From NCBI RefSeq assembly GCF_900129725.1, contig NZ_FQWQ01000001.1, positions 868,001-932,000 of the forward strand: a DNA stretch of 64,000 nucleotides. The letters are read 5' to 3'. Within the stretch, counting starts at the first letter, position 1; each line of letters begins with the position of its first letter. Shown piece after piece: positions 8,511 through 17,748 of the stretch. Origin of the DNA: Chryseolinea serpens. GTDB lineage: Bacteria; Bacteroidota; Bacteroidia; Cytophagales; Cyclobacteriaceae. A program made the position numbers and the translations under genes. The notes beneath the pieces were generated by a model that had not been told where the DNA came from, did not search any database, and saw nothing but the letters and a program-made list of their open reading frames with translations.

Positions 8511-9686
8511 CTAACTCAACTGCAAGACGTCCGTCATCTCCTCAGCGTTCAATACGATCGGATTGTTTTTGTTATCCGAAGCCGCCAGGATTTTAGGAAA
8601 GTCTTGAGGCGTAACGCCGCTTTGAGACAAGGCTGGGATGGCCATTTCAGCGCTCCAACTGGCCATAAGATCAAGAAGAAAGTCGATATAATAATCGCTC
8701 GTTTTTCCGGGAAGCGCCGAGAATAACTTACCAACTGTAGCATACTTTACCAGCGCCAGTTCATTGGCTTGCGTCGCGCGCAGTTTACGAACGGTCACCC
8801 GGTTTGCCGCCGTCATGAGTGCGCTGCAAATCACCCCGTGTGAGATCTTAAAGTATCCGCCTACCGCAGAAGCAAAGCCATGCACGAGACCGAGCCCCGC
8901 GTTGGCGAGCGTGATGCCCGAGAGATAGGCAGCCAACATCATATCGGCACGGGCTTCCAGATTTGTGCCTTCACGATAAGCCTTGGGCAAAGCACCGGAG
9001 ATGCGTTTTAATCCCTCCAGGGCCAGCGCATCGGTCACAGGATTAGCTGCCGTGGAGAGATAGGATTCCAGCAATTGCGTGAACGCATCCATGCCGCTGG
9101 CCGCCGTGATGGCGGGAGGACAATGAACGGTGAGCGCCGGATCGAGTATCGCCACTTTGGGTACGAACTTGTTATGCCGCAGTGACTTTTTAAAACCCCG
9201 CGCTCCCGTCTCCGACAACACCGCGTTCTTTGTTGCTTCACTCCCCGTTCCTGCAGTGGTTGGAACGGCCACAAAGGGAAGTGTGGTGCCGGGGTGGGAT
9301 TTTGTTCCTACACCTTCCAAATAGGGAGCGACGGGCTCATCCAAGACCAGCATCGCCGCAATGGCTTTGCCGGCATCCAGCACACTGCCACCGCCGATGG
9401 CCAGGACCGCGTGTGGTCTAAAGTCTGAAAATTTTGTCACCGCGCTGTCGATCACCGCCGGCGAAGGTTCACCCGGGATCTTACAGATCTCGACGTTGAA
9501 ATGCTCCTGTCGCAGTTGATCCAGCAAGGTCTGGCCTGGCGTGGACGATAGAAAGGAATGCGCGCCCGTAACCAGCACGATCTTCTTTCCATAGGTTTCC
9601 AGCACGCCCGGGGCAACCGAGATCATGCCGGCGCCAAAATGTACATGGGGTGTGGCGGCTAATCCGAATGCTTTCATGACTTCCAT
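8511..9686 (-). CDS. Iron-containing alcohol dehydrogenase family protein
   Basis: 391 residues from the ATG at 9686. The start is chosen because that ATG overlaps the TAA of the upstream gene (TAATG), which indicates translational coupling. An NAD(P)-binding N-domain carries GGGSVLDAGKA (about 98-108). The C-domain has the Fe/Zn ligand region GMDAFTQLLESY and GLVHGFASAVGGYFKISHG with its histidines, plus the PTTAGTGSE signature. Family members reduce aldehydes or ketones, and one subgroup is maleylacetate reductase. The exact substrate is not readable. Coupling to a YgiN-type monooxygenase suggests processing of a small quinone, aromatic or reactive carbonyl compound, which is inference. Confidence 0.9.
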   Translation of the reverse strand: MEVMKAFGLAATPHVHFGAGMISVAPGVLETYGKKIVLVTGAHSFLSSTPGQTLLDQLRQEHFNVEICKIPGEPSPAVIDSAVTKFSDFRPHAVLAIGGGSVLDAGKAIAAMLVLDEPVAPYLEGVGTKSHPGTTLPFVAVPTTAGTGSEATKNAVLSETGARGFKKSLRHNKFVPKVAILDPALTVHCPPAITAASGMDAFTQLLESYLSTAANPVTDALALEGLKRISGALPKAYREGTNLEARADMMLAAYLSGITLANAGLGLVHGFASAVGGYFKISHGVICSALMTAANRVTVRKLRATQANELALVKYATVGKLFSALPGKTSDYYIDFLLDLMASWSAEMAIPALSQSGVTPQDFPKILAASDNKNNPIVLNAEEMTDVLQLS

Positions 9687-9985
9687 TATGCGGAGACTGG
9701 GTAGAGCAAGTTGTGCTTCACGCCTTCGCGTGGTTTGGCCATCCAATCGGCTACAGTGTCGCGCCATTTCTGGTAGTGGGCCGTCTCTTTGTGGGCAGCG
9801 GCAGCTTGCTCGGTGGCGTAGGCTTCGTAGAATACGAATTTGTTCGGATCCTGGGCGTCTTGTAAAATATCGAAGCGTAGGTTGCCGGGCTCCTGGATGG
9901 ATCGTTCGTGGTTTTGGCGCGTGGCTTCGATGAAGGTTTGGCGGAATTCGGGTTTTACCTGGACGTGGATGATGGTGGCGACCAT
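9686..9985 (-). CDS. Antibiotic biosynthesis monooxygenase (ABM/YgiN-like) domain protein
   Basis: 99 residues, the usual size of a stand-alone ABM-fold protein. It begins MVATIIHVQVKPEF and has the family pattern RSIQEPGNLRFDILQDAQDP followed by KFVFYEAYATEQAAAAHKE and HYQKWRD. ABM proteins are cofactor-independent dimeric ferredoxin-fold oxygenases acting on quinols, polyketide-like aromatics or haem. A longer in-frame start upstream exists but adds residues unlike the family. Its stop codon shares one base with the start of the alcohol dehydrogenase gene, so both are one translational unit. Confidence 0.9.
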   Translation of the reverse strand: MVATIIHVQVKPEFRQTFIEATRQNHERSIQEPGNLRFDILQDAQDPNKFVFYEAYATEQAAAAHKETAHYQKWRDTVADWMAKPREGVKHNLLYPVSA

Positions 9986-10094
9986 TGCTTTTTTTCTGCT
10001 AACGTACGAGGAAAAAGGCTTAACCGCAAAGACCCGCCTTCGCTGAAGCTTCAGCGGGCAAGCGCAAAGTTGGCGCAAAAAAATTCAGATACCC

Positions 10095-11192
10095 TTAGTT
10101 GTCGATCGTTTGGGGGGTGGGAGTTTCGTGCCTTTGTTTGGCGGCCTGCCAGTCTTCGCGGATGAGGAAATGGATGTCTTCCCGTTCGAAGGTTTGGAGC
10201 AGCTTTAGGTTGATGTATTGTTGGATGTCCATGTAACGCAGGTAGTCGGCCACGGTGACGTAGTAGATCACTTCGAACACAACGCCATAGTCCGTGAGTC
10301 GTGCCAGGTGGGCACGGTCAAAACGAACATCCTTGGCGCTTTCGATAATGGACTTGATGAGGGTGGGGATTTTTTCGAGCTGGCTGGTCGTGGTGTCGTA
10401 TACCACTGTGACGGTGAATTGCACGCGGCGGTTTTCCTGGCGTTTGTAGTTGTGCACGCGCGACTTGGTGAGGTCACTGTTAGAGATGATGATCTGTTCG
10501 CCGGTAAGGCTGCGAAGACGCGTGGTCTTCACACCGATGTATTCGATGGTGCCGTTCTTGTCGTCCACGTTGATGGCGTCGCCTACTTCGAAGGGCTTGT
10601 CGAAAAAGATCACAAAATAGTTGAACAGGTCGCCAATGATGTTTTGCGCGGCCAGGGCCACGGCAATGCCGCCAATGCCCACACCGGTGAGAATGGTGGA
10701 AACGTCATAGCCCAGGTTTTGGATGAGGAACACCCCACCCAGGATCCACACCACCAGGTTGATGATGATCATCAACCCTCCTACCTGCAACACTTTCGTC
10801 TCCCCGTTTTCCTGTTTTCGGATATGGTTGATAAGAATGATCCTGATGGTGGTGGAGATAAACCGCAGCACAAAAACCATGATGACCACACCCGTGGCGA
10901 CCTCTACTACGCGGCTCGCTTTTACGGACAACTCCAGGCTGTTGATGCCCCAGTAAATGACCAGGAAGCTGAGGATCGGCAACACAAATTTTTCAATGCC
11001 GGCCACCACCTGGTCGTCGGTCTTGGATGGGCTCTTCGCCACCATCTGCTCCACCTTGGTCATGATGACCCGCTTGAAGATGCGAATGAGCAGCAAGCCT
11101 AAAACAATGATCCCGGCGGCAATGAGATAGGTCTGTACCGTATTCTTGCCTTCTCTCGAAAGTATTTCCTCGAATGATCCCATGCATTTCAT
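10095..11192 (-). CDS. Small-conductance mechanosensitive channel (MscS family)
   Basis: 365 residues. Four hydrophobic segments lie at about 20-40, 70-90, 95-120 and 135-160. They are followed by the Gly/Ala-rich pore helix GVGIGGIAVALAAQNIIGDL and the FVIFFDKPFEVGDAINV transition into the cytoplasmic beta domain, which is diagnostic of MscS. The C-domain contains IEYIGVKTTRLRSLTGEQI and ends in a charged tail. It releases osmolytes at the inner membrane on hypo-osmotic shock. ATGs at 11192 and 11183 are both possible starts. It is apparently monocistronic; 220 bases separate it from the next gene upstream. Confidence 0.94.
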   Translation of the reverse strand: MKCMGSFEEILSREGKNTVQTYLIAAGIIVLGLLLIRIFKRVIMTKVEQMVAKSPSKTDDQVVAGIEKFVLPILSFLVIYWGINSLELSVKASRVVEVATGVVIMVFVLRFISTTIRIILINHIRKQENGETKVLQVGGLMIIINLVVWILGGVFLIQNLGYDVSTILTGVGIGGIAVALAAQNIIGDLFNYFVIFFDKPFEVGDAINVDDKNGTIEYIGVKTTRLRSLTGEQIIISNSDLTKSRVHNYKRQENRRVQFTVTVVYDTTTSQLEKIPTLIKSIIESAKDVRFDRAHLARLTDYGVVFEVIYYVTVADYLRYMDIQQYINLKLLQTFEREDIHFLIREDWQAAKQRHETPTPQTIDN

Positions 11193-11413
11193 TTTGCATT
11201 CTTCAGAAGGAAAATATTGTGCCGGAGATGTTGTCTTCCATCACAAAAATGCAAAGCGCCCGGAAAGCGTCGTAGCTCTCGTTCGATTCCATCCCCGGGA
11301 AGGATGTTTTTTTATTTCACAGATGGTGGGAAAAATTTCCTCAGTTTGAAACCATCACCATGGTCCGGAGTGTGGAGAAATGTCGACAGGATCCTTTCAA
11401 AAAATTCTACCTC

Positions 11414-13084
11414 CTACTCCACCTCTGCATCAAATGCAGCATTCACGATCCGGTCGTTCCGTTTCAGTTGTATCCAAATGCGATAACGACCGGGCGACGG
11501 AAAGGCATAGGGAAACGAGACCATGGTGTGTTCCGGATCGCGCATCGTGTGGTCCATGTTTGCTCCATAATACTGGTTGCGTTCGGCCTCCGTCATATTT
11601 TCAAGGCGTGTCAGTTCACGGTTTACGCTATCCATAAAGACCCGCGACCGCGGCAGTTTCTTAACATCCACAGGGCCCTCGTTGGTGGCAAAGCGATTCA
11701 GCATGGTTTGCTGGGAGGCCATGGAATAGCTGCCCACGGGATGCAGGTGGATGTACACACTGCCGTCATCCTTCATCACGACGGCGTGACCCATCATGCC
11801 CAGGTAAGGTTGGAGCACTGCGGGCTTCCCGGTTTCGTCCTGCACATTGAATTTGAGCGAATACAAATTTTGAGCTACCAGGGGTTCGGATGGATTGTGT
11901 TCCCAGGTCACCGTGGCCCCGTCGGGCAAGGGCGTGCGTACGCCGGGCGTTCCGCAAATGATCACATCGGCCGGTAGCTGTGTCGTTGCTTTTGTTGCGG
12001 CGATGGGGTTTGTGAAAAAATAGGTGTCGTCGTGATCCCGCCGGCTGGTGTCGGGTGACATCGCGACGTTGGTGGCATATTGCCCGGGAATGGTGAGCGT
12101 GTCGGGGATGGTTTCGGAAAAGCCGCTGAGGCGCGTCACGTCCGCGAAGACAAAGTATTTTCCCGCGGGCAGCGGCGGCATGGGGGTCACAAAGGTGACG
12201 GAGTCTTTTCGTATGGGGTGCAGGTGTGCAAATGCATCCAGCGTGTTGGCGCGGACGAGGAAGAGGTGCATCAACTTGCCGTGATCGGGGATGATGTAGC
12301 TGATGTTGCGCGTGAAGGTCAGGTTGGTCAGTTTAGTCGTGTCGACGGCAAAAACCAGTTGCCTTCCATTTCCTTCCGGGACGATCGACGTGGTGGCCCG
12401 GAAAGGTTTGAACATGAAGCGTTGATAGGATTCGGCCCAACCGTTCCACCACGACCTTCCTCCCCAAAGCAAAAGCACCATCAACACGGAAGCCGACACA
12501 GCGCCGATGATGCGCTTTCGCTGGATGGCCTTGGCCTGATCAAGTCCGGGTTTCACCAACCCGTCGCTCACGCTCGCGCTGATGATGGTGACCATGAGCA
12601 CCACCAAAAGGATGGCAAGGGCCAGCAGCGACCACCCCAATTTAGCGTCCATCACTTTTTGCGTCGTCGATACAGCCATCACCGGGATGATCACCCGGCC
12701 CGTTTCGGCTGTGCCCCGCACTTCCACTTCTATACCGGACGTGCCCACATCCATGAGCCAGATGATGCCGCGGTAATGGCCGGGCTCTCCAGGTACGGGT
12801 TTCATTTCGTCGGCCTGGGGTGTGCCCTTTGCGCCGGCAAACCAGTACACGGGCTTGGCCCATACGGACGTGACGCCGGTGGCATGTGTAAAGATGTCTA
12901 CGGTGGCCGTGCCGGGAATCACTTCCGGAGGATTGATGAGGGCCATCAGCGAATACGTTCCTGCGCTGCCTTCAAAGCTAACGCCCGGGCTACCGACGTG
13001 CGACCACCCTGCCAAGGGAATGCAAAGCCCCAGACAGGCTGCGATAAGTACGCGGAATAATTTCCGTCCACCGCGCGCCATCAT
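11414..13084 (-). CDS. Membrane-anchored protein with two His-rich (HLHP) periplasmic domains, unknown function
   Basis: 556 residues from the ATG at 13084. That ATG overlaps the upstream gene's TGA (ATGA), the reason for choosing it. Order: signal peptide (to about GWS), a periplasmic beta domain, a TM segment (about 145-170), a second TM (about 190-210), then a long periplasmic part. The latter holds two related motifs: HLFLVRANTLDAFAHLHP and, later, MMGHAVVMKDDGSVYIHLHP. Such His-rich FAHLHP strands occur in YtkA/FixH-like and metal-handling proteins, so copper or another metal is a reasonable guess but not shown. It is cotranscribed with the polytopic protein upstream. I do not recognise a named family. 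Confidence 0.75.
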   Translation of the reverse strand: MMARGGRKLFRVLIAACLGLCIPLAGWSHVGSPGVSFEGSAGTYSLMALINPPEVIPGTATVDIFTHATGVTSVWAKPVYWFAGAKGTPQADEMKPVPGEPGHYRGIIWLMDVGTSGIEVEVRGTAETGRVIIPVMAVSTTQKVMDAKLGWSLLALAILLVVLMVTIISASVSDGLVKPGLDQAKAIQRKRIIGAVSASVLMVLLLWGGRSWWNGWAESYQRFMFKPFRATTSIVPEGNGRQLVFAVDTTKLTNLTFTRNISYIIPDHGKLMHLFLVRANTLDAFAHLHPIRKDSVTFVTPMPPLPAGKYFVFADVTRLSGFSETIPDTLTIPGQYATNVAMSPDTSRRDHDDTYFFTNPIAATKATTQLPADVIICGTPGVRTPLPDGATVTWEHNPSEPLVAQNLYSLKFNVQDETGKPAVLQPYLGMMGHAVVMKDDGSVYIHLHPVGSYSMASQQTMLNRFATNEGPVDVKKLPRSRVFMDSVNRELTRLENMTEAERNQYYGANMDHTMRDPEHTMVSFPYAFPSPGRYRIWIQLKRNDRIVNAAFDAEVE

Positions 13085-14256
13085 CGCACAATGCGTTTTA
13101 GCCATGAGCCCCACGCCAGTCCCACGCGCGACGTAAGCACGCCCAGCACGAAAGCGATAGCCAGTCCTTTCACCAGGTCGAGCCCCGAGGAGATCATCCA
13201 GGGGCCAAAGGCATAGCGGTATTCCCAGTTGGCGTCAGAGCCAAAATACCATTTCGAGGTGCCGAAGAACCAATGTCCCTTCGAGGCCATGAGCACGTTG
13301 GCGAAAGGCCACTGCACGGCCAGCAGCAAAACCACGAACGCCAGGCTGCAAACGACCGACCTTAACCAGGCGTTGGACAGGGATGGCCGATGGATAATGA
13401 AATCGATGGCCAGCGCCGGAATCACCAGCAACAAGGGGAAATCAAACGGCTGGAACGTCGTGATGGGATTCAACACGGGTCCGAGTCGCGGGGTTGCGGG
13501 GAACAAGGGTAGGATCCACAGCATCACCAGCATCAATACGGAATAGACGGTTGCCGCCTGTGTGGCGCCCCACCTTGAATGTGAAGCCACTGAAAAGGCC
13601 ACGAGGAATAGCGGGAAAATGAGTGACGCGACTTCATAAAAAAGCACGCCGTGCATATCGTGACGGCTCAGGTATTCGGAGGCCATGGTGTATAACATGG
13701 CGACCATAAATCCGGAGGAAAAACCAAAGAGCCACGTGAAGCGGTTTTGTGTGTCCGTCGTCATGGTAGCCCCGCCGAGGTTTTGGTAAGCCACCACGCT
13801 GACGATGGCGCCTAGCTGTATGGTGATCATTCCCAAAAGCAAAACGGTATGGGGCGGCGAAAGGATGGTGACGTCCAGGCCGTAGGTGTTGTGCCACCAG
13901 TCGTCAAAGGGCGCGGAGGTCAGCATGGCCAGTGCACCCCAGATGCAAAACAGGTTGCCGAGCGAGCCATAAAAAATGCCCCAGAATTTTACGCTGCCTG
14001 CCCGTTCCAGGGCACTGCCCGCAAATGTCAGTCGTAATACCCGGTAGCCCGAGAACAGGCCGGCCGTTACGCCTCCGAGATAGATGGCCAGGTGCGGCGC
14101 CGAAAACAAACCATCCCTCCCAATGCTGAGATGCCAGGAGATGTCCCAGATCAGGCCCACCATTATGCTGAGCGACGATAGTACGGTTACATAGAGATAA
14201 GGCGGAACAGCCTTTGATTCCGAACGGGCCGAAGCCTGCAGCGATAAAGCATCCAT
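13081..14256 (-). CDS. Polytopic inner-membrane protein, unknown function
   Basis: 391 residues from the ATG at 14256; an in-frame TTG two codons earlier is less likely. About ten hydrophobic segments are visible, beginning at YLYVTVLSSLSIMVGLIWD. Polar or aromatic residues within and between them include WDISWHLS, APHLAIYLGG and SPPHTVLLLGMI. The conserved-looking His residues (SWHLS, APHLA, SPPHTV, DDWWHNTYG) could ligate a metal or haem, but no known oxidase or carrier signature is present. It is translationally coupled to the HLHP protein downstream, so the two probably form one complex. Confidence 0.75.
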   Translation of the reverse strand: MDALSLQASARSESKAVPPYLYVTVLSSLSIMVGLIWDISWHLSIGRDGLFSAPHLAIYLGGVTAGLFSGYRVLRLTFAGSALERAGSVKFWGIFYGSLGNLFCIWGALAMLTSAPFDDWWHNTYGLDVTILSPPHTVLLLGMITIQLGAIVSVVAYQNLGGATMTTDTQNRFTWLFGFSSGFMVAMLYTMASEYLSRHDMHGVLFYEVASLIFPLFLVAFSVASHSRWGATQAATVYSVLMLVMLWILPLFPATPRLGPVLNPITTFQPFDFPLLLVIPALAIDFIIHRPSLSNAWLRSVVCSLAFVVLLLAVQWPFANVLMASKGHWFFGTSKWYFGSDANWEYRYAFGPWMISSGLDLVKGLAIAFVLGVLTSRVGLAWGSWLKRIVR

Positions 14257-14399
14257 AGTCAAGCGTTACAAACCAAAGATACTTTTTAATTTCAGCGCGA
14301 AAAATAACGGCAACCTGGGATTTTAAAATGTATGTTAATTTTTTTGGATGTTGCACCCTCGGTTTAGGATGAGCGATACCCCCACCCAAGTCAAACCGA

Positions 14400-15089
14400 T
14401 CAAAAGATCCTGTAGCCCAGGCGGACACCGACGATCAACCGGAATTCTCCATGGTCTGCCTCCGTCGGCGCAAAGATGTCGTCGGAATTGTTGCTGAACG
14501 CTTGACTATTCGGGGCATTGGGTTTGCCAACATCGGTGTAAAGAATGCTGCGATAGGCCGCCCCGACGTTGATGTCGAAAAAGAATGAACGGTTTTTGTT
14601 CCATCCCGGAAAAAGCAGCAACCCATATTTTAGGCCCACCCCCTGGTTGTGGTGCACGACTTTGTAGGTCGTGTATTGAAAATAATCACAGTTGCCCGAG
14701 ACACAGTCGAAGCCGATCACTTCCGAGCGGTCGAACGTTACGCGGCTATAGTAATATTCACCTGCGATATAAAATGGGATCTTCGCCGGCGATGGCAGGT
14801 AGTAGCGCAGCTCGGCAATGCCGCGGTAGCCGCCCTTGTTGCTGAATTCCTCCGTGCCGGACGATGGGTAATTCAAGATCCAACCCAGATCATATTGCAG
14901 GTTGATGTGCTGCGTGAGTTTGTGTTCCAGTGCCACCTGGAACGATGGGTAAAAATAGATCAGGTGGAGCGGGCTCCATTTTATCGCCAGTTTAGGTTGC
15001 TCTATGCGGTAGCTTTGCTGCGCCACACCAACCAGGTTCAGGCACAATAGCATACCCACCAGGGAAACGATCCCGTTCCGTTTTTTCAT
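14400..15089 (-). CDS. Outer-membrane beta-barrel protein (DUF3575-like)
   Basis: 229 residues with a signal peptide (cleavage about NLVGVAQQ). Alternating amphipathic strands with aromatic belts follow (LAIKWSPLHLIYFYPSFQVALEHKL, in which LYFYPSFQVALEHKL is the first strand pair). The protein ends in Phe (LGYRIF), as BAM substrates do. The size fits an 8-10 stranded barrel. The ATG overlaps the TGA of the upstream LVIVD lipoprotein gene, so it is the last gene of a three-gene coupled operon. The ligand is unknown. Confidence 0.8.
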   Translation of the reverse strand: MKKRNGIVSLVGMLLCLNLVGVAQQSYRIEQPKLAIKWSPLHLIYFYPSFQVALEHKLTQHINLQYDLGWILNYPSSGTEEFSNKGGYRGIAELRYYLPSPAKIPFYIAGEYYYSRVTFDRSEVIGFDCVSGNCDYFQYTTYKVVHHNQGVGLKYGLLLFPGWNKNRSFFFDINVGAAYRSILYTDVGKPNAPNSQAFSNNSDDIFAPTEADHGEFRLIVGVRLGYRIF

Positions 15090-15838
15090 GGCGCTACCGG
15101 GATGAGGCTTAACTTTTTAATAGCATCGGGGTCGGTGTAATCATACTGTGCGACGCCGTCTTTCCCCGTCAGGATCAGCGTACCATCGTTGGGGATCACA
15201 TCATAGGCATTGTCTTCTGCATAGCGTTTGACCAGTTTAACGTTCATCGGATCTTTTACATTCAGCACGGTGAGACCCGACTCGCCTTCGCAGACAAATA
15301 ACAAGTCACCGTCCACAGCTAAACCGTAGGGTGAGTTGAGGCTATAGCTCGTCAACATAATCGGTTGTTGTGGGTCTTTGATGTTGATGATCTCCAGGTG
15401 ATTGACACTTGCAGGACGGCAACTGTAGGTGCGCAGGGTCACAAACGCCAGGGTATCCTGAACCACCACGGGGTCGCAAGAGACAAAGTGTGAATAGGAC
15501 GATACAAACAACGGGCTGGCCGGAGTGGCTATGTCGTAGGTGATCATCGCATCCACGGTCCCCAGGTAGAGCCAATGCTCGCGGACGAAAATGGTTTCCA
15601 CGCCGGGACTGAGTTGGACTTCATTTATTTTTTCCAGGGCGCCATTGCCCATGAGTTGATACACTTTCAGTGCGTCGTCTTCCACAGCATAAAGATGCGT
15701 TGCCGTAACAGCGAAGCGCGCCAACGATCCGCCTTTGCCAGTAAGACCATCGGTCGTTGTTCCATCCGAATCCTGGCAGGAAAAGGCGGCGAGGCACACG
15801 ACAGCCATAGCAACGATGAACAGGATGCGCGTTTTCAT
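15086..15838 (-). CDS. LVIVD-repeat beta-propeller lipoprotein
   Basis: 250 residues from the ATG at 15838, chosen because it overlaps the preceding TGA (TGATG). The lipobox is at LAAFSC. Several LVIVD-type propeller blades follow, for example YDIATPASPLFVSSY, LEIINIKDPQQPIML and LTVLNVKDPMNVKLV. Each shows the pattern hydrophobic-D-I-x-D/N-P-x-x-P. Such proteins are predicted surface or periplasmic seven-bladed propellers, usually of unknown function. It has no catalytic motif. It lies between a second, shorter LVIVD lipoprotein and a barrel, suggesting an outer-membrane complex. Confidence 0.85.
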   Translation of the reverse strand: MKTRILFIVAMAVVCLAAFSCQDSDGTTTDGLTGKGGSLARFAVTATHLYAVEDDALKVYQLMGNGALEKINEVQLSPGVETIFVREHWLYLGTVDAMITYDIATPASPLFVSSYSHFVSCDPVVVQDTLAFVTLRTYSCRPASVNHLEIINIKDPQQPIMLTSYSLNSPYGLAVDGDLLFVCEGESGLTVLNVKDPMNVKLVKRYAEDNAYDVIPNDGTLILTGKDGVAQYDYTDPDAIKKLSLIPVAP

Positions 15839-16377
15839 CAGCGGAAACATTTAGGATTGTTCAACGTGGTCATCTCCCACCCGATCACGATCCCCTGGTT
15901 GCTGTCGGGACATTCAAAGTACCTTCCCTCGCGCGGAGGGACTTGTTGCGCCCAGTGCTCTTGCTTGAGGCGACTGAGCTCATGGATGTTATTCCAGTCC
16001 GATACATCGAGTGCCACCAGGTCGGTCAGATGGTCGGCGTAGAGCACATTGTTTCGTACGGCCATCTCGGTATTGCCCGCGAGTTGCAGAAATCCCAAGG
16101 CCCTGGGATGCGACGGGTCGCTATTGTCGAAGACGTGGATGCCCTGGTACTTTTCGTTGATGAGCAGATACGTTGACACCACATAGATTTTTCCGGGGTG
16201 AACCAACGGCCGTGCTCCGACAAATGCCAGATTCACCTGGTCGTCTGTGCCATAGATGGGTTTGTACCCCTCGACTTCTCCCACGGGAAAGTCCGGTGCA
16301 AAGGGTGGCTCCGGGTAGCAACCTGACGCGAAGATCAGGGCAGCCATTAACACGCGTGTTGCTGTTTTCATCGCCAT
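15838..16377 (-). CDS. Short LVIVD-type lipoprotein, first gene of the operon
   Basis: 179 residues with a lipobox at LIFASGC. One or two blades are visible (IHVFDNSDPSHPRALGFLQL and LVALDVSDWNNIHELSRL), and the chain ends with a Cys-containing segment (NNPKCFR). It is much shorter than the neighbouring LVIVD protein, so the two may complement each other or one may be a partial duplicate. Its stop overlaps the next start (TGATG). The ATG at 16371 is an equally good start. Function unknown. Confidence 0.8.
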   Translation of the reverse strand: MAMKTATRVLMAALIFASGCYPEPPFAPDFPVGEVEGYKPIYGTDDQVNLAFVGARPLVHPGKIYVVSTYLLINEKYQGIHVFDNSDPSHPRALGFLQLAGNTEMAVRNNVLYADHLTDLVALDVSDWNNIHELSRLKQEHWAQQVPPREGRYFECPDSNQGIVIGWEMTTLNNPKCFR

Positions 16378-16562
16378 AAGGATTAGGATGTGAAGACCAA
16401 TCGCCGCTCACCTCCCCTGCTCACCCACAACTGCGGCTTTTATAGAGACACCGTTTTTGAGGATTAGGTTGGAATGGGATAGGACTTTTGCGCGACGGGA
16501 TCGCTCCGGATCACTTATGTTATCCCTGGTTTACGAAGATGATGCCGGTGTAGAGATCATTT

Positions 16563-17660
16563 TCACCACTTGATATGTTGTTCGATGAAAGCGATAAGGC
16601 TCTCGGCCACTGCTTTTTGTTCGGACTCCCGCGGATGACCACCCGTGTTTTTGTATGGGAAAAAGCAGGTGCGGATCTTTTTATCTTTCAATCCGGCGAT
16701 CGCCTTTTGAACATAGCCGGGCCAGGGAGATCCTTCCCGCGTGGCGTCCATGTTGCCGAGGGAGCAGATGATTTGGGCGCGTGGATATTTTTTGCGGATG
16801 GAGGACACGAAGTCCTTATAGGCAGCCACAATAAATTTCTCATCGGGGGCCTTCGTTCCAAAGCGGGCACGGAATTGTGCGTTGTCCGGCAGATTAATGA
16901 TCCAGGAATCATTTTGGAATAAATCGATGACCACGACATCGGGCGTGTATTGAGCGAAGTCCCATTTGGACAACGAGTCGGTTGGATCGAGGCGGTCGTA
17001 CATTTCGGGCATGATGAGCGGAAACCAGCTGACCATGATCCCGATGCCGCTTTTGCCGATGCAGGAATATTGCGCGTTGAAGTGGCGCGCCGTGAGCGCG
17101 GCATAGGTGATGTAGTTGTTCTCGAAATAACCGTCGCGCGAATCTTTGCCCCGCGTGTCTTCCACGCCATAGCCACAGGTGATGGAGTTGCCGTAGAACT
17201 CGATCTTTCGTTTTGGTTTAGGTTGAGGTGGCAGCACCGTCGCGCTGTCTTCCACCTCAAAGCCGAAGAACAAGGTCTTGCCTTTGTCCCATTCCGTGCG
17301 CTTAAAAAGCTGAACCTTGTGGTTTCCTTTGCTCAGACCCGAGGCCAGCACATGGCTCCGCTTTGTCGTGTCCGGGTTTATTTTCACAATCGTGGTGTCG
17401 TCGATGATGGCGTTGTAGTAGTTGGCGGTGTCCACATCTTTCAGAATGGCCGACAGCATGGTGCCCTTGAACCAGAGGGTGGCCGATGTGCCGGACCAGA
17501 TGAGCTCGGCGGCCTGGTCCTTATAGGCTATCCGTCCCTCGTAGGCGATGTTGGCATCGCGAAAGGGAACGGTGCGGGTTTGGCCGCAGCAATGAAAAAT
17601 AATGAACGTCAGGAAAAGGGAAGCCCAGGTTGACCGGGATGATAGAAATGCCATGACCAT
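16563..17660 (-). CDS. SGNH/GDSL esterase, CE2-like acetyl-esterase
   Basis: 365 residues from the ATG at 17660; an in-frame TTG upstream is disfavoured. The signal peptide ends around FHCCGQ. An N-terminal jelly-roll (about 30-145) is followed by an SGNH hydrolase domain with block I at IEFYGNSITCGYG (Ser159), DVVVIDLFQNDSW as the Asn block, and the catalytic His in TGGHPRESEQ. This two-domain order matches carbohydrate esterase family 2, which removes acetyl groups from xylan or glucomannan. The family assignment comes from architecture and motifs; the substrate is inferred. It is flanked by unrelated genes. Confidence 0.85.
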   Translation of the reverse strand: MVMAFLSSRSTWASLFLTFIIFHCCGQTRTVPFRDANIAYEGRIAYKDQAAELIWSGTSATLWFKGTMLSAILKDVDTANYYNAIIDDTTIVKINPDTTKRSHVLASGLSKGNHKVQLFKRTEWDKGKTLFFGFEVEDSATVLPPQPKPKRKIEFYGNSITCGYGVEDTRGKDSRDGYFENNYITYAALTARHFNAQYSCIGKSGIGIMVSWFPLIMPEMYDRLDPTDSLSKWDFAQYTPDVVVIDLFQNDSWIINLPDNAQFRARFGTKAPDEKFIVAAYKDFVSSIRKKYPRAQIICSLGNMDATREGSPWPGYVQKAIAGLKDKKIRTCFFPYKNTGGHPRESEQKAVAESLIAFIEQHIKW

Positions 17661-17748
17661 GAAATTAAACCGGCCGGAAAGATCAGGCAAAGTCAACGCA
17701 TCTCCATGCAAAGACCGCGATTTTTTCAGCGGCCCGGCTCCATGGAAA

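Noticed and set aside
12080-13060. 326-codon plus-strand frame inside the HLHP-protein gene
   Set aside because: Antisense to a coherent membrane protein; composition is His/Arg/Gly-rich without a hydrophobic core.
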